In this document: in pieces, positions 57,319 to 64,000 of the stretch
Position numbering within the stretch: position 1 is the stretch's first letter
Layout: the number at the start of each line of letters is the position of its first letter
Assembly: GCF_018873765.1 (NCBI RefSeq)
Contig: NC_057926.1
Span: 55,813,378 to 55,877,377 of the forward strand
Origin: Telopea speciosissima
Lineage: Eukaryota > Streptophyta > Magnoliopsida > Proteales > Proteaceae
Reading direction: 5' to 3'
DNA: 64,000 nt
Program-made: the position numbers and the translations under genes
Notes under the pieces: model-generated
What the model saw: only the letters and a program-made list of their open reading frames with translations
Told to the model about the DNA's origin: nothing
Database searches by the model: none

Positions 57319-60300
57319 ATGGCGTCTGCAGGTTTGGTGAAGTTGAACGCATCATCTTCGCAGTGGATCGGACAACAGTCCTTCACTCAACGCCATGGAT
57401 CGTCTACTCGATCTAATTTCAGCCGAGTTGCTCTCCCGATCCGAGCCGGATCTTACTCCGACGAGCTCGTTCAGACCGCCGTGAGTTCTTTTACATTTAT
57501 CTTGATCCTAATCTTTATAGGTTTCCTTTTTCCCAATCATCATTAAATCTTAATTTTTTTTGCAGATTATTGAACTCTCCCACAATTTTTTTGTGTGTTT
57601 TGTGTGTGTGGTGTTTAAGCTTCAAGTAGTTTCCCATCGTTGAGTTCTATGATGTTATCGTGTCATGATTTTCTGTATTGCTGTATGACGGAATTTTAAA
57701 GCTTTTCAGTTGAATGAGCTTGTCTTAATCATGTTTGACGGAGTTTTTGGTTTTCGTTTTACTCCCGTAATTCCATTAGAATTCTTGTTCATGTCTTCTG
57801 TTTATTTGCTTTCTGTAGATGTTATGTTACCCCCCGTAATCGACTCGTATTGCTATGTTATCCCTTAAGCTTTTCCTAATTATTTAAATTTCGTTATTAT
57901 GGTGAAATTACTTTGATCCTTTTGCGTTTCTACCATGAATCAGGTCTGATGATGGTTAAAACAGATCCAGCTTCTGTTTTTTTCCTTTCCTATATTAAAG
58001 TCCTTTTACCGCCATGGTGATTTGTAGCTGACAAAAGATGTTGTAACCTCTGTTTGTTCCCGTCACCCACTTGATCTTTGTTCCAATCCCAAACTGACCT
58101 CCTCTATTCAATTTTATTTATCCGAGTCCTTGTGAGTTAGTTCCTTTTCAATGATTACCAAGTTTATTTTTTTCTTTAATTTGGTTTACAGTTCTGCTGT
58201 TAGCACCTCCTCAACCCCTCCTTTTAATCCTTTGGCCCTGCTATCTAACTTGGAGCATATTTGGCTATAATCAAGATTATGCTTTGTGCCATGTTCCTTA
58301 TTATTAGGCACAAGCAAGGTACAATGATTTTATTTTATTTTTTTCAGATCTGCTATCCTGTCGATAGGCGGGCCTTGGTGCAACAGTAAAGGTTGCTCCA
58401 TTGTGACCAAGTGGTCACGGGTTCGAGTTTGGAAACAGCCTCTCTGCGAAAGCAGAGGTAAGGCTGCATACATTATGACCCTCCCCAGATCCTGCAGTGG
58501 CGGGAGCCTCGTGCACTGGGTATGCCCCCAAATCTGCTCTCCTATCGGGTTTCCATATGAATCTGAGGAAGCTTAATTTTCGTTTTCTACGCCTTGTAAT
58601 TGTCTTTTTAAGTATTTTCCCCACAGATTCTGAACTCTTACTCCTATAAAAGATTTTACTATTTCTCTTAATTAATTTCTAAACTGAGATTACCATGCCT
58701 AAAAATGTTCTCCATTTCTGGCTTATATGTTCTAGAAATCCATTGCTTCTCCTGGGCGTGGCATCCTTGCCATTGATGAATCAAATGCAACCTGTGGGAA
58801 GAGGCTAGCATCCATTGGCTTGGACAACACGGAATCCAACCGACAAGCCTATAGGCAGCTTTTACTGACAACTCCTGGCCTTGGTGAATATATTTCTGGT
58901 TCCATTCTTTTCGAGGAAACACTTTATCAGTCAACAACAGATGGGAAGAAATTTGTTGATTGCTTGCGTGATGAGAAAATCATGCCAGGCATTAAAGTTG
59001 ATAAGGTATGTTTACATTGCATGTTTCTGTTCCTTGAGTTGTTGCACAATCTTATTGTTATTTTTATGAGCCTGGACGATTATGTTTTTGTGCTACATCT
59101 AGATAATTTGCTATGTTGAATTGTTTCTGTTTCAAGGGATTGGTTCCTCTCCCAGGATCAAACAATGAATCTTGGTGCCAAGGATTAGATGGATTGGCTT
59201 CAAGATCAGCTGAATACTATAAGCAAGGTGCCCGTTTTGCCAAGTGGTAAGTCTTCTGTGTCTTCTTCTGCTCTTATACAAATAGTGCTTACATGGACTT
59301 GTTTCTTGATAATTGTGAAACATGGTCGGTCCTTTGGTATATGTTTTGTTGTCTGTTTTATCTGTTTGTTACCTAAAATGTTTGGGTTGTAACATGAAGC
59401 ACCTCGCTGTCAAATTTCCAGGCGAACTGTAGTTAGCATTCCTTGTGGTCCTTCTGCTTTGGCCGTGAAAGAAGCTGCATGGGGACTTGCACGTTATGCT
59501 GCTATATCTCAGGTATCCCTTAGTACCATAATTGATTTGCATGTTATACGGAAACTGAAATTTTACTATTTCACTTTCCACTGGGAAGCTTTGGAATATT
59601 TCTATGGAAGTTTGCTTACCCAGTGACAGAGGTGAAGGTTGTTGGTGTTCAATACCCAGATTTTGATAAAACTTATAGCAGACCCCATTTAGCTGAGATT
59701 CTCCTGATGTGCTGGGCTGTGCTTCCTCCCTCTTACTATCTTTCATCTTTCATATTTCCTTTCATCCTTCATATTTCCTTCTTTCTGTTTATTCCCCATC
59801 TTTTATTTGTCGTTTTCCATTTTTCACTTTTCATTTCTTTCCCCATCCCTCTTTTCCCATCCTTTTTTTTTAGAACTCAGTTTTCCTACTTTGTTCTTTT
59901 TGGATCTATGTAGCCGACCCCCTTAAGTTGGGATAAGGTTGAGTTTGTTGTTGGGAGCTCCCATCATGCAATGATGCAGATAAAACATAAAAATGAGCTT
60001 GTTTTAGTTGAAATAAGCCTTAGGTTGAGTTACATATATGTTGGGCATTTGGTCCAATGGGTTTTTATAATAGACCATTTTAAACATATTTTTTTACCCT
60101 TTTAGTATTACATAGATTTTTTTTTTCCAATGAGGGTAAATATTGTCATTTCACATGTGAACTTGAAATATGTGTATGATAATAACATAATAACATGTCA
60201 CTTTCAAATAATTTTTGAAAACCTTTTTATACCCCTAACTTAAAAGAACTTTTGACACCTTGAGGGGTGTCAGTAAGAAAATCTTATTTTAATTGTTATT

Positions 60301-63265
60301 AAGTGTAAATAGTTGGGTTACATCAAGGATCAACTTTAAGCCTTTATTTGTTTGTGCTTATCATGGATGATTCAACCAGACATTCAAGATGAGGTTCTTT
60401 AGTGTATGCGTTTTGCTGATGATATTATTTTGGTGGATGAGACAAAAGTAGAGATTAACGTCAAGTTGGAATTATGGAGATCAACCTTGGAATTAAAAGG
60501 TTTTATGATAAGTAGAACGAAGACGGAGTATATGGTGTGTAACTTTGGCTATACTAGGACGGATAATGAAGTGGTGAAAACTAATGAGAGAGAGATCCCA
60601 CAAATTTTAGGTATTTGGGCTCAATCATAAATAATACGGTGATATACAGGATGATGTTTCACAAAGAATTAAAATAGGATGGATGGTGTGGAGAGGTGCA
60701 TCCGGAGTGTTGTGTGATCAACGTATTCTTTTAAAACTTGAAGGAAAATTTTATAGGACAGTCTTACGATCGGCTATGATGTATAGTGCGGAATGTTGGC
60801 AATTAAGAAGCATCATATAGATAAACTAAGTGTAGCGGAGACGAGGATGTTGAGATGGATGAGTGGCAAAACCAGGAAAGATAAAGTAAGGAATGATCAT
60901 ATTAGAGCTAATTTGGGACAAACGAGGACCGAAATGACTAAAACCCTATATTTGACGCATCGCTGTTCATTCCTCAAAAATGGCTGTGCATAAAAATCTT
61001 CCTCTATTCTAACATATTAAATATTCTGAAATGCTTCTAATCTGGTTGCTTTGAATCTGGTTATCGATTTTCAGTTCTAGACCCTGATTTCTAGTATCCT
61101 ACATCAAGTAGGCTTGAGCCATGACTTCGGATCTCACAATCGGATTGATCTGAAATTTTAATATTCTTTCTTGTCCATAATAAGCCTTCAACCTGATTTC
61201 TGACCAGATCAGACTGTCTATCATGTTGTTTTCTGAAATCTCTTTAACCTGGTTTCTAAACCTCGGACTGCATTTCTGGTTTCATTGGATTTCTGAACCT
61301 AGTGGACCTTAGGTATCCAGAAACCTCAACATGCAGTCAGGACCATAAATGATCTTTGTAATGAAGAGCATAATTCAAACTTGAGAAACATAGAACATAT
61401 TATAGTTAAAGGACATTGCTATTCTGCATGTCTAATTGGCTCAAATATCTCGGTGTCAATGAAGAGTAATTGGTTAACATGGGTAAAAGATCAGACACGA
61501 GTGTCCTAGAACTGACCTCTCATTATATTATTATTCCAAGGATCATCTGTCAGAAACTATTTCTTTTTCTGTTATCTGGGCCTTGATTGTGCTTTCCTTC
61601 ATTTACCATACAATGTGTATAAATAGGCAAATGTTCCCTTCCATTATGAATAGCAATTGTCTGGCCTATCATTCTTGGTAATATGGTAGATGCTAATTTT
61701 GTCTGTGTGAGAGAAGAAAAGGGAAAGAAAATTTTTGAGTTTTTTATTAGTATGTGGTTTTGGAGAAACAATCAATTTAAGGGCTGCTAACTGTATACCA
61801 ATGATTAAAAAAATATTTTAATGGATCACAATTGCCATCCAAAAATATGTTTTATATGCAAAGATAAGGCACAGTCAGGCTGAGTTACTGCTTTGAATTG
61901 TTCAAAACAGTGCAAGAGGCGTCCAAATATTAATGAGATGCAGAGATTAGGCATAGTTGGGATGACTGATTTCTTGAATGGTGGTTGTGCTATCATGTTT
62001 TGTTATGATCTAACATTGTTGTCATGATTCTTGGGAGACAATTATTTTAAGTGTCACTACATTAATATGATGAGTCTATCAGTCCTTGAGCCTAAATTCA
62101 ACTGTTATGGATGTTTGGGCCCTCAACTGAAGATCCTAAGAGTCATGAAAGCAAAGTGATTATAGTTTGATACTGTGTCAACACAGCCTTGCAAAATTGA
62201 GACCATGTAGACCAACAAACTTGTTTTCTTTCTTTTCTTTGAATATGTGTGCAATCAATGTACTAGTTATGTTCTTATTATTAATGTCATGTTCTATGCA
62301 GGACAATGGTCTTGTACCAATTGTGGAACCTGAGATTCTTCTTGATGGGGACCATTCAATTGAGAGGACACTTGAGGTGGCTGAAAATGTGTGGTCAGAA
62401 GTCTTCTACTACTTGGCCCAAAATAATGTGGTCTTTGAAGGAATCTTGCTTAAACCCAGCATGGTTACCCCTGGAGCTGAACACAAAGAGAAGGCATCTC
62501 CAGAGACCATTGCCAAATATACGCTAACAATGCTTAAGAGGAGAGTACCTCCTGCAGTTCCTGGGATCATGGTATGCACTTCTACTATTATTCTCTGAAT
62601 CCATACTTCTATATTACATTTTATGGTGTTCACTGTATGCACATGTTCACGGAAGTTGAAAGTTGAAACCCAGGTAATGGTGTTTCGTGAAACCCAGGTG
62701 TCAACACACCTGTTAAATGATTGTCTCAGTTCTGTGAAAAAATCTTCTTTAGTTATTGGGATGGTCTGCCAGTTGGTAGGATAGCTGATACCAGTTGAAA
62801 CTGTTCCTCTTTCAATGTGGGAACTGACTTGCTGTTAGCATCTAGGTTAAGGCAAGAAAAGCCCACACTCGTCCGCGGGTATACCAATTAGGCTTGTCTT
62901 ATCTTGTCTAATCTTCTGCTTTGGCACGTAGCAGGTTTTCTAGTTAGAAAACTGTAATCAATGAATAAGTATTTGCTTTTGTACAGTTCCTGTCAGGAGG
63001 ACAATCTGAAATGGAAGCAACTCTGAACCTGAATGCAATGAACCAAAGCCCCAATCCATGGCATGTGTCATTCTCATATGCACGTGCACTGCAAAACACT
63101 GTACTGAAAACATGGCAAGGACATCCAGAGAACATAGAAGCTGCTCAGAAGTCACTTTTGGTGCGTGCCAAGGCAAATTCCCTGGCCCAGCTTGGAAGGT
63201 ATTCGGCCGAAGGCGAGAGTGAGGATGCTAAGAAAGGAATGTTTGTCAAAGGCTATACCTACTAA
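57319..63265 (+). CDS. FBA3: Class I fructose-bisphosphate aldolase, plastid type, 6 exons
   Basis: Exons: 57319-57480, 58736-59005, 59137-59246, 59422-59512, 62302-62571, 62987-63265. They join to 1182 nt, 393 residues. The enzyme splits or forms fructose-1,6-bisphosphate (and sedoheptulose-1,7-bisphosphate) in the Calvin cycle and plastid glycolysis. Residues 1 to about 42 are Ser/Thr/Arg-rich and lack acids, as in a chloroplast transit peptide; the mature part starts near [20 protein letters not shown]. Active-site features: [12 protein letters not shown] with D68, IVEPEIL with E220 and E222, the Schiff-base lysine K262 in [22 protein letters not shown], and the C-terminal KGYTY with the catalytic terminal Tyr. 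Segments such as [11 protein letters not shown] and [16 protein letters not shown] resemble Arabidopsis FBA3 more than FBA1/FBA2, from memory of those sequences. Intron 1 holds a SINE and intron 4 (2.8 kb) holds RTE fragments. The exons are undamaged. Confidence 0.95.
58349..58363 (+). repeat. Target-site duplication, left of SINE copy 2
   Basis: TCTGCTATCCTGTCG; the partner TCTGCTCTCCTATCG is at 58533-58547 (13 of 15). Confidence 0.75.
58367..58530 (+). mobile_element. tRNA-derived SINE, Au type (copy 2)
   Basis: The element begins GGCGGGCCTTGGTGCAACAG (A-box region) and carries a clear B box GGTTCGAGT at 58420. It continues AAACAGCCTCTCTGCG and AAGGCTGCATACATTATGA, then ends GGGAGCCTCGTGCACTGGG. 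It has 15-bp target duplications with two differences. It is the best preserved of the three copies and lies sense in aldolase intron 1. Confidence 0.92.
58533..58547 (+). repeat. Target-site duplication, right of SINE copy 2
   Basis: TCTGCTCTCCTATCG, the partner of 58349-58363. Confidence 0.75.
59673..59957 (+). mobile_element. RTE LINE 3' end
   Basis: It starts GCAGACCCCATTTAGCTGAG and runs through a pyrimidine-rich UTR. It ends CGACCCCCTTAAGTTGGGAT and GTTTGTTGTTG, matching the termini at 9100-9152 and 21470-21510. No coding part is left. It lies in aldolase intron 4, in gene orientation. Confidence 0.85.
60000..60110 (+). repeat. Fragment of dispersed LTR-like repeat (copy 3)
   Basis: It shares GTTGGGCATTTGGTCCAATGG and the following ATAATAGACCATTTTA with the copies at 5505-5580 and 33040-33120. 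Only a short piece is present. Confidence 0.45.
60375..60965 (+). mobile_element. RTE LINE reverse-transcriptase fragment
   Basis: It encodes [13 protein letters not shown] with the RT catalytic FADD motif, then [20 protein letters not shown], then frameshifted pieces ([17 protein letters not shown]). It overlaps in content with the copy at 8196-8640. It lies downstream of, but in coding order before, the 3' end at 59673-59957. The two are therefore separate insertions or a rearrangement. Both are in aldolase intron 4. Confidence 0.85.
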
Positions 63266-63640
63266 ATTGCAGGTAATCTTAGTTTACACGCCCAGATCAA
63301 ATCCGGTCCTAAGTGCTGCTTCTAGTTAGAAGTTGAAGACCTCGTAATATTATTTCCTTGTTTCATGTCAGAGTAATTGAATAAGAACCAAATAGGATCT
63401 AAGAGCTTTTTTCAAATGTAACTAAGGAGAGGTTGACGTCGGTGGAAGAGAAGTTTTATGTATTTCTTAATTATGTTTATTTGATAGGATATGTATCAAG
63501 AGGTTTTTCCGAACCAGAGGTGTAACTCTTATTAGGGTATCATTATTATCGGCAAAGATAGAGATGCAGTGTTTCCTTGTTTACTTGCGTATGTTTGGCT
63601 TTTGGATGGTTAGAGTATCCTTTATTCTCTTTACAGTGAG
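63266..63640 (+). other. 3' UTR of the aldolase gene
   Basis: This region follows the stop codon. TTGCAGGTAATC right after the stop could be read as adjoining splice signals, but no UTR intron can be proven. Likely polyadenylation lies in the T-rich sequence up to about 63640. Confidence 0.5.
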
Positions 63641-63767
63641 TGACCCATAAACTTAGAAGAAACAAGATATTTTGGTTGAGGCAGGGTTTCCTTTACCCAT
63701 GGTGAAGGAGAATCCTTTTCCTTAACCGTGAGGATGACAACGGGAAGGGTTTTTTAAAATTAAAGGG

Positions 63768-63809
63768 AGGGGGGGGGGGGGTTGTTGTTGGGGCGGGGCG
63801 GGGCGGGGG
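63768..63809 (+). repeat. G-rich tract with G-quadruplex potential
   Basis: A run of G at about 63768-63781 is followed by GTTGTTGTT. Then comes 63790-63809, where four G4-or-longer blocks are separated by single C bases. It lies about 500 bases past the aldolase stop codon. Confidence 0.8.
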
Positions 63810-64000
63810 AGGGATTCTTCCCATTTGATGGTTGGAGGAAAACTTTTGCCCCAAGGATAACGAACACTTCATAAATGCTAAAACTTGAGAAAACTTCTGA
63901 TCGATCTGCAGGATGTTCGTCAACTGGTGGCTGATCTATAAGCCATAGGGCTAATACTCCCCAAATCTCTGAGTTATAAATGAGAATTGGCATGGCAAGC

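Noticed and set aside
58410-58440. B-box-like GGTTCGAGT suggesting a tRNA gene
   Set aside because: It belongs to the SINE head; the cloverleaf arms of a tRNA cannot be formed.

Overview
The window is nuclear DNA from a flowering plant. The evidence is four multi-exon protein genes with GT-AG introns, long AT-rich introns (up to 5.5 kb), and plant transposon families: RTE and L1 LINEs, tRNA-derived Au-type SINEs, Ty1/copia LTR elements, hAT and Mutator-like non-autonomous elements. The species cannot be named from the sequence alone. No rRNA gene, tRNA gene or CRISPR array was seen, and nothing looks bacterial or organellar.

Layout. (1) 1-4535: intergenic, with a 32-bp minisatellite at 1401-1560. 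(2) 4536-23166, minus strand: an eight-exon PKHD-type 2-oxoglutarate/Fe(II) hydroxylase (At1g22950 type) rebuilt as an intact 400-residue frame. Its introns hold RTE and L1 LINEs, SINEs, a nested TIR element and a tandem duplication. (3) 23167-28136: intergenic, dominated by a 1.8-kb hAT-like element with 7/8-matching target duplications and a central 64-bp tandem array. (4) 28137-46145, plus strand: a ten-exon protein phosphatase 2C (At1g18030/PP2C8 type), 394 residues. Its introns hold LINE ends, copia fragments and a complete 3.2-kb non-autonomous copia element. (5) 46146-52298: intergenic, with a Mutator-like element just downstream of the phosphatase, a 55-nt-arm hairpin MITE and a small TIR element flanked by T runs. 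(6) 52299-54046, plus strand: a seven-exon WAT1-related EamA transporter, 367 residues. (7) 54047-57318: intergenic, with a perfect 27-bp inverted repeat and an 866-bp hAT-like element. (8) 57319-63265, plus strand: a six-exon plastid class I fructose-bisphosphate aldolase (FBA3 type), 393 residues, with a SINE and RTE fragments in its introns. (9) 63266-64000: aldolase 3' flank with a G-quadruplex-capable tract.

The four genes do not form a functional cluster: a hydroxylase, a signalling phosphatase, a vacuolar-type transporter and a Calvin-cycle/glycolytic enzyme sit side by side, as is normal in plant chromosomes. All four join in frame with every recognisable catalytic residue present, so they are probably functional. 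Most of the remaining sequence is transposon-derived. I did not find a convincing new biological system. The most interesting material is the structurally intact non-autonomous transposons and their unusual internal architecture.
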